Notes under the pieces: generated by a model
Database searches by the model: none
The model's input: the letters and a program-made list of their open reading frames with translations, nothing else
What the model was told of the DNA's origin: nothing
Shown: piece by piece, positions 8,941 through 21,100 of the stretch
Layout of the letters: every line of letters starts with the position of its first letter
Numbering within the stretch: the stretch's first letter is position 1
Program-made: the position numbers and the translations under genes
From: a virus
Reading direction: 5' to 3' (one strand)
DNA: 36,828 bases
Virus record (IMG/VR): IMGVR_UViG_3300028423_000812
Coordinates: 1-36,828 of that record

Positions 8941-9516
8941 ATGGCAAACATTACAGAAATTCTAGGAACGGACCCGATTTCTGGTTCTAGAACAACAATT
9001 AACAGTAACTTTACGGCAATTAATGATGAGGTAGCTGACATTACTGCACTTATTGATCCGATAACATCAACCATTACTGGAATCGATAGTATTTCAGCAC
9101 AGCAACTTACATTGTCTACTGTTGTAAATAGCTTGACAACTCAGCTTTTACAGGTTGATTCAAGTGGTGCAATAGTTGGAGTTGATTCGGTATTCAACAA
9201 AAATGTTGAAATGTCACAGGCCGTACAGAAAAACGGTTATCTAGGAACTCCAAGCGGAGGTTCAGTTGACACTAATCCAAACTTTTCAGCAATAAGTACT
9301 TTACTTACAGCAGCTGCTTCAATTTCTTTACCAGTAGGTACAGACGGTCAAGAGGTAACTATCATTAGTAAAAACTCAAGTGGAACTTCAATTGCAACAA
9401 CGAATGCAGCAGCAACCTCAATTGACGTACCTCAAAATGCTTCAGTAACTTTAAAATACTTTAGTGACGATGCAACATGGTATATCATTGCTGAATACAA
9501 TGCGACTATATCGTAA
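8941..9516 (+). CDS. Short tail-fibre-like virion protein
   Basis: 191 residues. The N-terminus (NITEILGTDPISGSRTTINS, then NFTAINDEV) resembles the N-terminus of the collagen-like fibre at 22821, which suggests a shared attachment module. A Ser/Thr-rich stretch that may form a trimeric helical stalk follows (about 35-80). The C-terminal 70 residues form a beta-rich tip (GTDGQEVTIISKNSSG...VTLKYFSDDATWYII), typical of small phage fibre tips. It is probably a short fibre or whisker-like appendage carried on the baseplate. The start follows aaataaacaaaaag, with no Shine-Dalgarno. Confidence 0.55.
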   Translation: MANITEILGTDPISGSRTTINSNFTAINDEVADITALIDPITSTITGIDSISAQQLTLSTVVNSLTTQLLQVDSSGAIVGVDSVFNKNVEMSQAVQKNGYLGTPSGGSVDTNPNFSAISTLLTAAASISLPVGTDGQEVTIISKNSSGTSIATTNAAATSIDVPQNASVTLKYFSDDATWYIIAEYNATIS

Positions 9517-9534
9517 ATAAATTTACATTAATAC

Positions 9535-11481
9535 ATGGCAACACCATTAGTTAGAATACCACAGCCCCAAGGAGGAACAATGTATGCCTTTGCTTCAGCA
9601 GCAAGGGACATTACACGTGCTTTTAATAACCCAGATCTTAAGTTTGAGTTTAGCAGGTATGCCCTATTGGATTTGCCTGACTTTACGTCTTCGGTAAATG
9701 GTTCAAATACAATAGACTATTCTTTGCTAAAGGATACGTCAGGGGCAAATTATTCGCCATCTACAAATGGACCAGGGGTTGACTTTGCCAATACATTTCA
9801 AAATTATGCTCTTAATGCAGAAGAACTTTTACTACAGGACGATGACTTTGACCCAGTATTATATAAGTCAGATGCTGAAAAACTTTTCTTTAAATGGTTA
9901 AGTGCAACTGGTTCAATTAGATTTAGAGGAGCTGATTCAACAGAGAGTAATGTTGGAAATTACACAGAGGATCCTAATTCTGAACAAACTGGTCAAGTAT
10001 ATGATCGAATTGTAAAGTATCTTGGTACGATAGATGCCGAAAACGATATTGCATATAAAGGAAATGCATACCACGAAGTTTATATAAATGTACCATCATC
10101 GGCAGGTACTACGCCAACTGTATTATTTGAGCCATCTGATTTTAATACAACGGCAACTAAGTTATATGCAGATCCACAATGGATCGAGGGTAGAAATAAT
10201 CAATCACATCCAGATCCTAATTTAGATTTAGACCCAGTAGTCGACGAATACGACTCAGGCACCGGCCCATATTATGACATAAATACAAACGGTACTAATT
10301 CTGTAGGTATTGATTGGAATGAACAATCATATTATGGAATTACAAATGACTCTGACGTAAAGAATTTTAATGACTTTTCTAAGAGAGGACAGGATTTTAG
10401 ATTCAACGCAGTGCTTGTATATTATGATCTATATAGCGCATCAACACCTGGTAGAAGATCTACCAACCTATATGGTATTTTAATTCTTGACGATATTCAA
10501 AGTTTAGGTGGTATTGGTTCAAGAATCCATGAACAAATTAAATATAAGCCAAATGAGGTTACTGGACTTAACGGTAATGCATATTCGTTAAAGCTTAATA
10601 TTAAATTCAATACTTCACTTGATAATGTTGGAGTTGAGACTAACGTAAATGATTTTACAACTTTCTCAATGGATCTTTTTATGGATACGACAACATTACT
10701 TGAGAATGCGGCTGAATTATTAATTAAAGCCAACGATCGATACGGTAGCATTTCACAAAGACTTGATGAGATGGAGAAGTTAGTGTTAGCTTCAGAGAGT
10801 GCAGAAGATTTAGAAGAAAGAATTAAAGAGCTTGAAAATGATTTTCAAAATACATCAACTCAATTACAAGATTCCGATGCATTACTTAAATTGATTACAA
10901 AGGCACATGATAAACTTAATTCACTGATAGATGGAACTATTCCAGTTGAGTTACAATATAATACTGATGTTTTATTTGATGGAATAGGTACCGAAATTGA
11001 TAAATCAGTTCCTGAAAAAATTAAAGTTAATAGCACCGTTAAAAGTTATGAAAATCTTAATCTATTCCTATGGGATTTAGCTGCTAAAAGTACTGCAGGT
11101 TCAATAACTAAAACATCCCAGTTTGATATTAATGATTCAAGTGCAGGTCTAAGTTTATATGGTGTATGGGCAAGGTTAAAACCATTCACGAATAGAATTA
11201 GTTTTATTGATAAGCTTTCCACTAGTATTGCAAATGATGATTTTAATATATACATAGACGATTCAATTAATTCTTGGAAAGAAGGACAAGTGGTTAGAAT
11301 TACATTCGAAACCATTGATATGAATGGCAATGACATTAAGATTTTTACAAGGACATCTGGTGGATTTGACATTCAAATTGCAGATATTATTCCAGCGGAA
11401 TTAATTACAAATAAACCATACATCGAAGTTATCTGTACTAATCCAATAACTTACGAATTTGAAGTAGACATCATTAGATAA
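9535..11481 (+). CDS. Virion structural (baseplate) protein with coiled coil
   Basis: 648 residues. The opening (RIPQPQGGTMYAFASAARDI) and the following block FEFSRYALLDLPDF look like a conserved structural protein of marine T4-like phages, but I cannot name the T4 equivalent; gp8 is a candidate by gene order. The middle contains YYDLYSASTPGRRSTNLYGI and a beta-rich core. Residues about 405-465 are predicted coiled coil (ISQRLDEMEKLV, EERIKELENDFQ), which fits an oligomeric stalk. The C-terminal domain is beta-rich. It starts 18 nt after the fibre gene and ends 1 nt before the next start, so it belongs to the same unit. Confidence 0.5.
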   Translation: MATPLVRIPQPQGGTMYAFASAARDITRAFNNPDLKFEFSRYALLDLPDFTSSVNGSNTIDYSLLKDTSGANYSPSTNGPGVDFANTFQNYALNAEELLLQDDDFDPVLYKSDAEKLFFKWLSATGSIRFRGADSTESNVGNYTEDPNSEQTGQVYDRIVKYLGTIDAENDIAYKGNAYHEVYINVPSSAGTTPTVLFEPSDFNTTATKLYADPQWIEGRNNQSHPDPNLDLDPVVDEYDSGTGPYYDINTNGTNSVGIDWNEQSYYGITNDSDVKNFNDFSKRGQDFRFNAVLVYYDLYSASTPGRRSTNLYGILILDDIQSLGGIGSRIHEQIKYKPNEVTGLNGNAYSLKLNIKFNTSLDNVGVETNVNDFTTFSMDLFMDTTTLLENAAELLIKANDRYGSISQRLDEMEKLVLASESAEDLEERIKELENDFQNTSTQLQDSDALLKLITKAHDKLNSLIDGTIPVELQYNTDVLFDGIGTEIDKSVPEKIKVNSTVKSYENLNLFLWDLAAKSTAGSITKTSQFDINDSSAGLSLYGVWARLKPFTNRISFIDKLSTSIANDDFNIYIDDSINSWKEGQVVRITFETIDMNGNDIKIFTRTSGGFDIQIADIIPAELITNKPYIEVICTNPITYEFEVDIIR

Positions 11482-11482
11482 T

Positions 11483-14400
11483 ATGAACACAAACAATTCA
11501 ATATCATCAGTTATCAAGCAATTGCTTGAAATTAACGTTAATTCTCTTAAAACATTTGAGAGAATTAATGAAGCTGTTACGACAGATAAGCAAACTGTTC
11601 CATTGGAACTATTGACTACTGATGGAACAGAAACTGTTTACGTTCCATCTTTCGGCTATATGAAAAGAGAGCTTGAAAGATTAGATCAAAACGTAAGGGC
11701 GTTAACTGACTTAGGAGATGGAACATCAAAGGTAAAACTTGCAGATGGGACATATCAGCGTATTTATACTGGGACATTAAAAACACCGGCCAATGATATT
11801 GTTAATGTAAATAGACCTCTTAATTTTGGTATTAAATCTAACTACTTTTTTGAGGACTTTTTAACACCATTACTAACAACCAAATTTGACGTTAGTAATC
11901 AAATACATTCTGACACAGAACGTGTTTTAATCAAAAGGTTTATCATCGATACTTCATTCGATTTTGCAAAGGAGTTCTTTGATACTGAATATAAAGGTGC
12001 TGATGGTATTGGTTATAATGACTTTATATCTAACCTATCTTCAAACAATATTCCATTCTTTGAAGATGAACAGATAAGAGACCTTCCATATAGAAGTACT
12101 CAATATTACGGTACGTTTGATGTTACCTCAATTGATAATATTCAAAGGAGCGTTGTTGAAAGTGGACAATCAGTCACAAGAAACGTTAAAGTTTATACAT
12201 TTGATCAATTAACATATACTGATTCAGAGAAGAATTTAAGTAATACTGAAGTCCTAAAGGTTGGTGATGAGTTAATGGTGAACAGTGGTAATAAGAGTAC
12301 TAAATACCGTATTAAAAATCTTGATACCTCAACTCGCCAGGCTGAACTTGAAATTATACAGGGCTATGAATCAGTAAAAATAGGTGCTGATGTCTTAACC
12401 ATATACAAAGCAAATCAATTACAGACTGATATAGAAATTAACGTTGGATTTGATGAAAGTATGGTTGTATTCTTTAAATCAATTGATCCTGATTCAAACA
12501 TACTATCTGAAAACTGGTCACCTGGTGTTGCAATATATTCAAATGAATTAACTACCATTTTAGAAGATGGAGTTCAAAAAACATTAGCAGAATATTATAA
12601 AGAAGAGGTTGCAGACTTTGGGCAATTTATTAAAGCCCTGAAGGATGATGCAATTCCACCGGCAACTCTAGGCCAAACTCCTAATATACCAAATATTGAT
12701 GCTGAAAACTTCCAAGTTGTACAAATCAACACGCACTTAACTGAAAATGATGCAATTAATAAAGTTAAGAAACTTAGCTCTGATAAGATTACAGTTGAAG
12801 AGAATTTGAAAAAACTTGACGATACTATTGTTAAGAAAAGAGCCTCAGTATCAACTAAGAAGTATAAGTCTCTAATTGAAAGAGATCGTGATAGAAATGA
12901 ACTTAAATCTCTAATTGACAATAGAGCCTCAGAAACAAAACTGTATAGTTCTTTGGTTAATCAAATTAAGAGCGTTGCAAGTGATGAACAAATCACAACA
13001 ATTACACCTAAATTTAGAATTAGAGGATTTTGGCAAATACCTGAGGCAAAAATAGTTGCTGAGACTATTCCACAGGAGGTTGTTCAATTTATTATACAAT
13101 ATAGATACTTATCAACAAGCGGTAAGAGTTCTAAAATTGAACAAATTAAATTTAACGACGGTGAATCGGAAAGAACTGGAGTCTTTACAAACTGGAATGA
13201 AATCAAATCAGGTGTAAGACAAAGACTTAAAGATGAAACTACTGGAAAATTCTACTGGACAGAAGGTTCAGTTGAAGATGGACAAGAGGTTAACTTTAAT
13301 CAGCTTGACATTCCAATCCAAAAGGGAGAAGTTGTTGAGATTAGAGTTAAGTCAGTTTCTGAAGCTGGTTTCCCATCGAATCCAATTGAGTCTGATTGGA
13401 GTAATACAGTTCGCGTTGCATTTCCTGAAGGAACCTTAGATACGACTGAAATTTCTACATTAGTTACTGAAAATGAAACTGAATCAGCAATTGTCAGAAT
13501 CAATGAAGAGCTTGAATCAAAAGGAGTTTACACTCACATTGATGATGCGTTTGTTGCTAATGAAAAATATTTCGCACATACTTCAACTTCAATTGCTTCT
13601 GGATTTCTTTCACCTGAACAAACACCAATTTCTCTATTCGATAAACTAACAGATTTAACAAATCAAGTTGCATCATTACAGGAGACAATTGCCGGTATTA
13701 AAGGAGAACTTACAGTTAAGCTCGTAAGTGAAGAAGGAACTGTAACAAATATTAATAAAAACACAAATAACAAGATTTTTGCTGGTTATTATACAGATGA
13801 AGTTGCTGATCTAACTGTTAAGAAAGGACACATCGTTACTAAAACGTTTAAGCTTCTCTTAGAAAATACAAATTCAACGCAGCTGGAGTTAATTGCAAGA
13901 ATCGTGGGTGACCGCAACTTGCCAGCATATAAATCATCAACTACTGCACCTTCAGGGTTTGGGATTGACCCAAATACATCAGGGATTGCATCTAAAGTAG
14001 TTGATGACACATATTATACAACTGAAGCTAAATATGATTTAGTTCCAATTCAATATCAAAACCTTTCAAATGGCGAAGACACTGAATCATTTGCAGGCGC
14101 GACATTTAATTATACGGCACCTTTCCAATCAGCACAGAGAAGAGGTCAATTCATCTATTCAAGATTTGCTGATGTTGCAAATGATAGACAGTTATACATT
14201 GTTGATCAAATTCCAACGTCACCAACAAATGATATATTTGACTATGAATATGGAGTTGCTTACACATCACCATTAAATACATCACCTGACGATAACGCAT
14301 CTGGTTCTGATTACATATGGGCAGGTACATTTGGAGTTGATGCCGCAAATAATCTTAGTCCGGTTGGAACGACATATGATCTTTCCGGTACATTTAATAA

Positions 14401-15100
14401 TAGTGTTGTTGATATTCTTTCAACGTCAACTATTACAAATACAGCTTATGACAATGGAATATATTTACATAAAGATCACCCAGATCTAGCTAACATATAT
14501 TCATCGTATGCTAGTTCTGCTTCAAGTGCATCCGCAATGACAGGTACTGAAATGAATACGGCAATTGATTCTTTAAATAACAATGCATTATATACAATGT
14601 CAATTCCTGCAACATATGAGGGTGACTCAGTTGATGGTAAGAAGCAGTTGGGTTATAGAAGTACTGCATTGAATAATAGTGTTGACACGAGAACATTGAA
14701 AATGTCATTCGACACAAACGATCAATATTTATTAGGCGGTAAATCATGTGGATCTTATCTTTTCCTATCCCCAATCAATACTGATTCATTCTTAGTTGAT
14801 GGTGATAATAAATTTGGCAAGAAATATATTACAACTGGAGAAACAAATGCAGTTGCAGTTGAGGTTGTATTCCAATATAGAATGACAGATTATGCAGGTA
14901 ATAATGCAAATAGCGATACTGGTAGAATTGGAGGTTTAATTGGTAGTAATTTAAGTAATTTGACATACGCTAAAAGAATCGGTATTGACATATTTGATTC
15001 AGATGATGAACAATTCTCATTTGACTTAGAGATATTCGCAAAATATAAACCTGCTGGATCTAACAAGAATTCGATCAAGGCGGCTCAGCTTACTATTTAA
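11483..15100 (+). CDS. Large virion structural protein with a fibronectin-III-like region
   Basis: 1205 residues. The N-terminal part is charged and helical (QLLEINVNSLKTFERINEAV). A long coiled-coil-like segment lies near 430-500 (VEENLKKLDDTIVKKRASVS, RDRDRNELKSLIDN). Residues about 515-650 form a beta-sandwich of fibronectin type III character (FRIRGFWQIPEAK...VQFIIQYRYLSTSGKSSK...VEIRVKSVSEAGF). The C-terminal third is Ser/Thr/Asn-rich and ends in a beta domain, as in baseplate-attached fibres or gp10-like adaptors. It follows the previous gene by one base. Function is inferred from composition and position. Confidence 0.5.
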   Translation: MNTNNSISSVIKQLLEINVNSLKTFERINEAVTTDKQTVPLELLTTDGTETVYVPSFGYMKRELERLDQNVRALTDLGDGTSKVKLADGTYQRIYTGTLKTPANDIVNVNRPLNFGIKSNYFFEDFLTPLLTTKFDVSNQIHSDTERVLIKRFIIDTSFDFAKEFFDTEYKGADGIGYNDFISNLSSNNIPFFEDEQIRDLPYRSTQYYGTFDVTSIDNIQRSVVESGQSVTRNVKVYTFDQLTYTDSEKNLSNTEVLKVGDELMVNSGNKSTKYRIKNLDTSTRQAELEIIQGYESVKIGADVLTIYKANQLQTDIEINVGFDESMVVFFKSIDPDSNILSENWSPGVAIYSNELTTILEDGVQKTLAEYYKEEVADFGQFIKALKDDAIPPATLGQTPNIPNIDAENFQVVQINTHLTENDAINKVKKLSSDKITVEENLKKLDDTIVKKRASVSTKKYKSLIERDRDRNELKSLIDNRASETKLYSSLVNQIKSVASDEQITTITPKFRIRGFWQIPEAKIVAETIPQEVVQFIIQYRYLSTSGKSSKIEQIKFNDGESERTGVFTNWNEIKSGVRQRLKDETTGKFYWTEGSVEDGQEVNFNQLDIPIQKGEVVEIRVKSVSEAGFPSNPIESDWSNTVRVAFPEGTLDTTEISTLVTENETESAIVRINEELESKGVYTHIDDAFVANEKYFAHTSTSIASGFLSPEQTPISLFDKLTDLTNQVASLQETIAGIKGELTVKLVSEEGTVTNINKNTNNKIFAGYYTDEVADLTVKKGHIVTKTFKLLLENTNSTQLELIARIVGDRNLPAYKSSTTAPSGFGIDPNTSGIASKVVDDTYYTTEAKYDLVPIQYQNLSNGEDTESFAGATFNYTAPFQSAQRRGQFIYSRFADVANDRQLYIVDQIPTSPTNDIFDYEYGVAYTSPLNTSPDDNASGSDYIWAGTFGVDAANNLSPVGTTYDLSGTFNNSVVDILSTSTITNTAYDNGIYLHKDHPDLANIYSSYASSASSASAMTGTEMNTAIDSLNNNALYTMSIPATYEGDSVDGKKQLGYRSTALNNSVDTRTLKMSFDTNDQYLLGGKSCGSYLFLSPINTDSFLVDGDNKFGKKYITTGETNAVAVEVVFQYRMTDYAGNNANSDTGRIGGLIGSNLSNLTYAKRIGIDIFDSDDEQFSFDLEIFAKYKPAGSNKNSIKAAQLTI

Positions 15101-15118
15101 TCAGTAGCTATAACTGAT
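15100..15118 (+). repeat. Inverted repeat ATCAGT-7 nt-ACTGAT overlapping a promoter-like motif
   Basis: ATCAGT at 15100-15105 and ACTGAT at 15113-15118 are perfect complements around a 7-nt spacer. The right arm runs into the TGATATATA motif. It could be an operator, a weak end-of-transcript hairpin for the 1205-residue gene, or chance. There is no T-tract after it. Confidence 0.3.
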
Positions 15119-15129
15119 ATATAGTATAG
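15115..15129 (+). promoter_or_regulatory. Promoter-like motif TGATATATAGTATAG
   Basis: Third copy of the TGATATATA motif. It starts 38 nt before the ATG of the 2554-residue gene at 15153, the same spacing as at 223. It lies in a 52-nt gap, one of the few intergenic gaps among the tail genes. Function is inferred. Confidence 0.5.
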
Positions 15130-15152
15130 TAATATAAACAATATTTTGTTGA

Positions 15153-18100
15153 ATGGCATTTAGCACCCTAGTATACTATAAACAGAACACCGATCCAAGT
15201 ACAGTATGTAATAATTCCCATGATGTGCCCTCGGGTTTAACCCAGCACAGTGGAGATCAATATATTGTATATTATGATCAAAACAAAGCACAGGATACTG
15301 GTGTTAGTGATGGTGCGTCATTATCGGATATTGTTTCTAATGGATTGTTAATTTTTGGAGATAGTTCCCTTAGTGGAACCACGACAGTACCTGTTGGTTC
15401 ATGGGCTTCTACACCATTTGATGGAACCCAATCGGTCAATACCGATGTATTTGTTGGTGACAATACATTAACATATTCAACAACCTGTAATTCAACGATA
15501 ACAGTTGCAGGATTTAATCCATCTAATGCAACCGTAACTGAAGGAAACACCCCGCAATCTCATCAAATACCTGTAGTTTTACAAAATTATTCTTCTCCTG
15601 TATCATTAGCTCTTCAATTAAATCAGAGTTTGAGTACAGTAGAACCTACTGATATTACAATTGATCAGGGATCATTAAACTTTAGTAGTAATGGAACGCA
15701 AGCATTTACAATAAATATAAATTCAGATACAGGTAGTAACAATGAGGTTGCAGTTTTCGATCTTGTCGAAAAAACTTCACCAAGTACGGGTATTGTACTT
15801 AGTCCTTCAACATATACATTAAATATAACCGATGATGAAGGCTTAACTTCACCAAATGGTAATAGTATTATTACGGTTTATTACAAAAGTTACAATACTA
15901 TACAAGATGTATATGGTGGGAATAGATGTGCTGGTTTACATGAGGTACTTTATGATACGAATGGTAATTCAGCAGATCAAGGTAATACATCAGGTACTTA
16001 TAAATTATATTACGATAGTAATACGGGTAGTGGTTTAACACTTGCACAGCTACAATCAAGTGGTATTAAACTCTTTGTTGATGATGCACAGGGTGGTAAT
16101 TTCACACAAAAACCAGAAAGTGGTTATGTTTCTGAAAACCCATTTGATGGTTCACAGATTGGAACATTTGATAATTATTATTTACAACAGGGACGTTTGG
16201 TTCCTGACGGTGAACCTCAACAATGTACAGGTAATGGTACACCAAACCCAACTACAAGATTATTAGAGGTCTATGCTACGGATTTTGACCCTAGTAACCC
16301 AAGCGATGTTTATTGCGATACTAGTGAATTAATAAAGACTGGCCTTTACTACTTACATAGTGAGGAATTTACAACAATTGAACAATTAATTTACCATGTA
16401 ACGTATGTTGACACATCAATGGACATTTATTTTTCACAGAATTGTCCATTGCCAGATCCTTTAGTGATTGCAGATCCACTTACACCCCCACCTGGTGTAG
16501 AATTATTTCCATTTAATGTTAATATGTATGTGGGTGATAGTTTAACAGAATTCTATGCATACAATCCGGACACTGGCTGGCTACAGAGTGAGGGTAAACC
16601 AACAAACTTTAATTCACTTACAACGGTTCCGAACGCGGATCCTGACAGTTCACCATCCTCATGGGTTGCATGGAGTTGTGGGCCATTAAATCCTAATGCG
16701 ACTCAAATTGACTTACAGTACGCATCTATACAAGATACATATTGTGGTAATGCAAGTACGATAACATACTACTATTTTAATGGCGGGGCACCTTTATCAT
16801 TTCAACAAATATTGAATACAGGTCAGCCTCTGTTCACTGACTTACAAAGCGCAATAGACTATTACTATTGTCCAGTAAGTCCTCAAAATTTATCACCAAA
16901 CGGAGTATATGGCGAAGACAATCTTTATTATCATGGCTACGATCCAAACCAAGCTTTAAATGGAGATAGTCCATGGTTAACACAGGGTAGTTGTATTTTA
17001 TTAAATCCAACAGTAAGATCTATATTCGTTAAAGTACCGCAATGTGATGTTACAAGTATAACATTAGAGATTTGTGAATATCCAACCGATGAAATTGAAG
17101 TATTCTACAGTGCCGGTATTGAATTAAACTTATTACAAATAGCTAGAAATGGAATTGATCTATATACTACAAGTGATGGTGCTCTTAATTCCGATACGTC
17201 TAAATTAATTTTAGGTTCAGAAAACTTAACTCAAATAAAGGCAGGTGATTCTGATAACAGTATAGAGAGTGATGAATATTTCTTCTATCGTTTTAATAAT
17301 GGTGCCTACTATTATGAAGGTGCTAATGGAGAACATACAATAATCGGTCCTAATTTAACAATGGACCCCAGGAAATGTTTACCCCTTAATAGACCATTAA
17401 TAACACTAAACGAAGAGGTTGATACTGGTGGATTTAACGTTTTCTATGCTTTTTATGCATGTCAACCTTCAACACCAAGTCAATCCGGCTATACATTTAA
17501 CAATTATGCATTCTATGTTATAGATGGACTACATCAAGATGGAGACACTAGTGTAATCTCAGACTTAATTGCTGAGATGAAAGTCTCAAATAATCTTGTG
17601 CTTGCCGGTGAAACTAATGGATCATGTCAATGTTTAGAATATGTACATAAGATAAAGGCAATAGACTTTGGTTCAGCATTATCTTTCTTATCTAACTATT
17701 ATCCGAATATAGTTGATGCCAATCCTGTTGAGATAGGAATTGGTAGTCAACAAACTGTGACGTTATATCCTAATTGTACAGATTGTCGCGATGAAGTGAA
17801 TGGTACTCTATATGAAATGCCAGAGTATGATACACCTGAAATACAAGAACCTGGGCCTAATATGGATATTGAGAAGAATTATAAATTAGACAATGTTTCT
17901 AAGCCATTACTTCGAACAAATCCAAAACTAAGTACAAACGTAAAGCTTGTAGTAGACAGTCAAGATAACATATATCTTGATTCGTTTAATGCAAATCAAA
18001 ATTTAGCAGACTCTAAATATAAAAGATATGAATTAAGCGAGGATTCAAATTATGCATATGATTTGGCAAGGTACTACAGTAACACAAATACACCAATCGA

Positions 18101-21100
18101 TTCGACATTTGATGTATTAAGAGAATATTCGGATTTGTCAGTACATGACCAATATAGAAAGCAATTAGAGGAAGAATATCAGTATGGTACAAAGTTGAAT
18201 GCCTCTAAGCTATATGATGAGGAGTATAGACTACTTGCTCCAATTTGGCTTGATTTAAATGTACCTAAGAAGTTTGTAATCTATAGGGTAAATGATCCAG
18301 GCCCTGTCACGACATTGGGAGATGGTTCTAATGATAAACTAGACCGAGTATTGCAACTTGTTAAAAATTCACAAATAGTGAAGGTATTTGATCTATCAAA
18401 ACAAAGTGCAATCGGTAAATATTTAAGATCTCATGTTCAAGATGAATTTTTCCCGGAATCTACATTGACGATAACAATGGAAGAAGGAGAGAAATCAACC
18501 TATAATGGTATTGATTTAATTAAGGGTGGATTCGTAGAAAAAGGAGAGTACATCTATAATGATTTTGTTAGAAAAGATCTTTCGATGACAGACGCTAATG
18601 ATTTTATTACTGATGGATTTAGAAGAAATAAAGTCGCAAGCGCTAACTTAATTAATCTTGAGTTTATGTTTGATGATCCAAGCGCTAATGGCTATTCAGT
18701 TAACAGATACTTTGGACTCTATGTAGATGACTTTGAATCTGGAGTCGGTGAGGTTGCATATACTCAAAATGGAATTATAAAATTCAAATCTATTCAATCA
18801 AACATGGATAGCCTTGATACTACATTTGCTATTCCTGAACATAGATTGTTGAAAGATACTGGTTTACTTGCGTTTGCCAAGATTAAAGAAGATTTCTATA
18901 CACTAGATCCTTTAAATAGTTATGACGCTAAGAGATTTAATGTTTCTATTAATACAGATAGTAGTGAAATTGAATCTAAGTTAGGCATTTTTAATAAAGG
19001 GGTTTCTGCAAGCTTTATTGAAAATAAAGCAGCTGACTCAGATTATATTAAATTTCAAATTATTGAAGCACCTGCGACTAATGATATTGTTAAGGTTTCA
19101 ATGATTAAGAAAGAGTCAGTGCGTTTTAAACTTATTAAGAACGTTAATAGTGAAACCTTAACAATTACTGATTTTCTTGGTAATTATATTGAATGGACAT
19201 CAGGTATAGATGCGAATGATACGTGGAATAATTTATATAACCACTGGGCTGACATTGAAGGGCACGTTGATGGCACAAGCCCAATAAGACCCGCGCCAAA
19301 TCAAAGTGAAATTGACTTTTATAATAGGTATGAATTAGATTTAGAAATAGACACACAAATTAAGTCGATTGTATTCACTGAGAGAAAATCAAATCTTGTT
19401 GATAATCAATTATACGTAACTTCTAGCGGTTCATCTCTAATTGCACAGGATGAAATTTATACAAACGTAGATCCATTGATTGGTAATTTCTTTGCCGATG
19501 GCACGGGTTCGCTGCCTAAAAAGAGATTTACAGATAGTACTTTTTCTGCATTAGGTAGTAATACAGATATTGCATTTGCACTTGCAGGTGCAATCAGAAA
19601 TAACAGTGACTTTGATGCATATAACATTGGTGATAATGTTTACGTTAAGAGCAAGGTTAACGGTTATAATCTTAGAAATGCAGTTCTTTTAGTTGGTGCA
19701 TTGAACCAAAATCAATTTATAAGATTAGAAAACGAAGACATTAACAATGATTTAAATCTTAGTGATGAGATTCTTACATTGTTTGATTCATATTATTTAA
19801 CGGGTGGTAATTCAGCGGGTAAATCAATTTATGCCACATCAGAAACAGCAGATGTAATCAACGTTGGTGACTTTTTACCGACTCAATATCCTAATGCTTT
19901 CAATGAAATATTGCATATCGCCGAAGATACTGTAAATCGAAACGGTGAGCAAGTTAAGCTTATACTAAAGGAAAAGACAACACTTAGTAGCAAAGACTAT
20001 GACATTTATTTCAAAAATAAAGTTACATTAGGTTTATTTTCAGCATACAACGTGTATGATATGGATTTTGATTTTTACGATACTTCAAATTCTGAATTAA
20101 AGGAACTTAATTTAGAGACGAGTGAAAATATATCATATACACCATATGAATATGCTAAAAATCCTCAAACTGGCTCAAATACGTTAAGTGAAGATGTGGT
20201 AATTGGACCAGGATTTGACGAGGATCCGATTACATATTTTGCGAATTTATTACCATTATTACAGGGAGAAGATCCTGACTCAATTGCAACTGGTAAAATA
20301 TCTTCAGAATATGACCGTCTAAATGAAAACTATACTAAAGAATATTCAACTAATTCTAGGATAGTCCCGTTTATTAACAAATGGGTACTAAAGGATAGTA
20401 TGACAGTTAGGGAAGAGCCGTATCATTTGAATGTAAATGAAGCGTTTGGTAGAACTAACTTTTCACCTGATCTAACGGTTGAAGGTAGAAACCCTAATGC
20501 ATTTACACATGAATGGTTTTATATTGATAATTGGCCAACCTATTTTAATCCGCCAACATTAAGTATAGATAATCTTAGTGCATACTCTGATGATTTTAAT
20601 AAAGGATTTAGCTACGTTAACTTTGCGAATGACTTTGAAATTACAAAATCTATATTCAAATCAACGAGATATGACTATTTTGATAGATTAATGGTTTCAG
20701 AAGGAACTGAAACAACCGTACAGATTGACGACAATGGTAATATCTTAAATCCAACATTTTGGTCTAAGACTAATTTAACTAGGAAATATACCATAATTGG
20801 TGGAGGTTCTGAGGTTGATTTTGGTTCGACTGTATTCAAGGGTTTAAAATTCTTCTTTAAAAAGAGAAAAGATGGAGGAGCGTCAGTTGCCACTGAGTTT
20901 GTTAAAAATTCAGATTTTAATGGCTACAGATTTTCTATATTAGCTAAAACTAAAACCGGGTCGACTACTAATTCAGTTGACTATGAATTTATCAAAAACG
21001 ATACATTTAAGTTTATTATCCTATTTATTGAAATTAACGTTGATGATGCATCAATTGGTTTTATTAATAGAAAATTATTATATGAACTAAACAATAAGAT

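Noticed and set aside
15856-16266. Short plus-strand frames inside the giant fibre gene
   Set aside because: They lie in an alternate frame of a continuous 2554-residue gene and show biased Met/Ile/Tyr composition typical of shadow frames.
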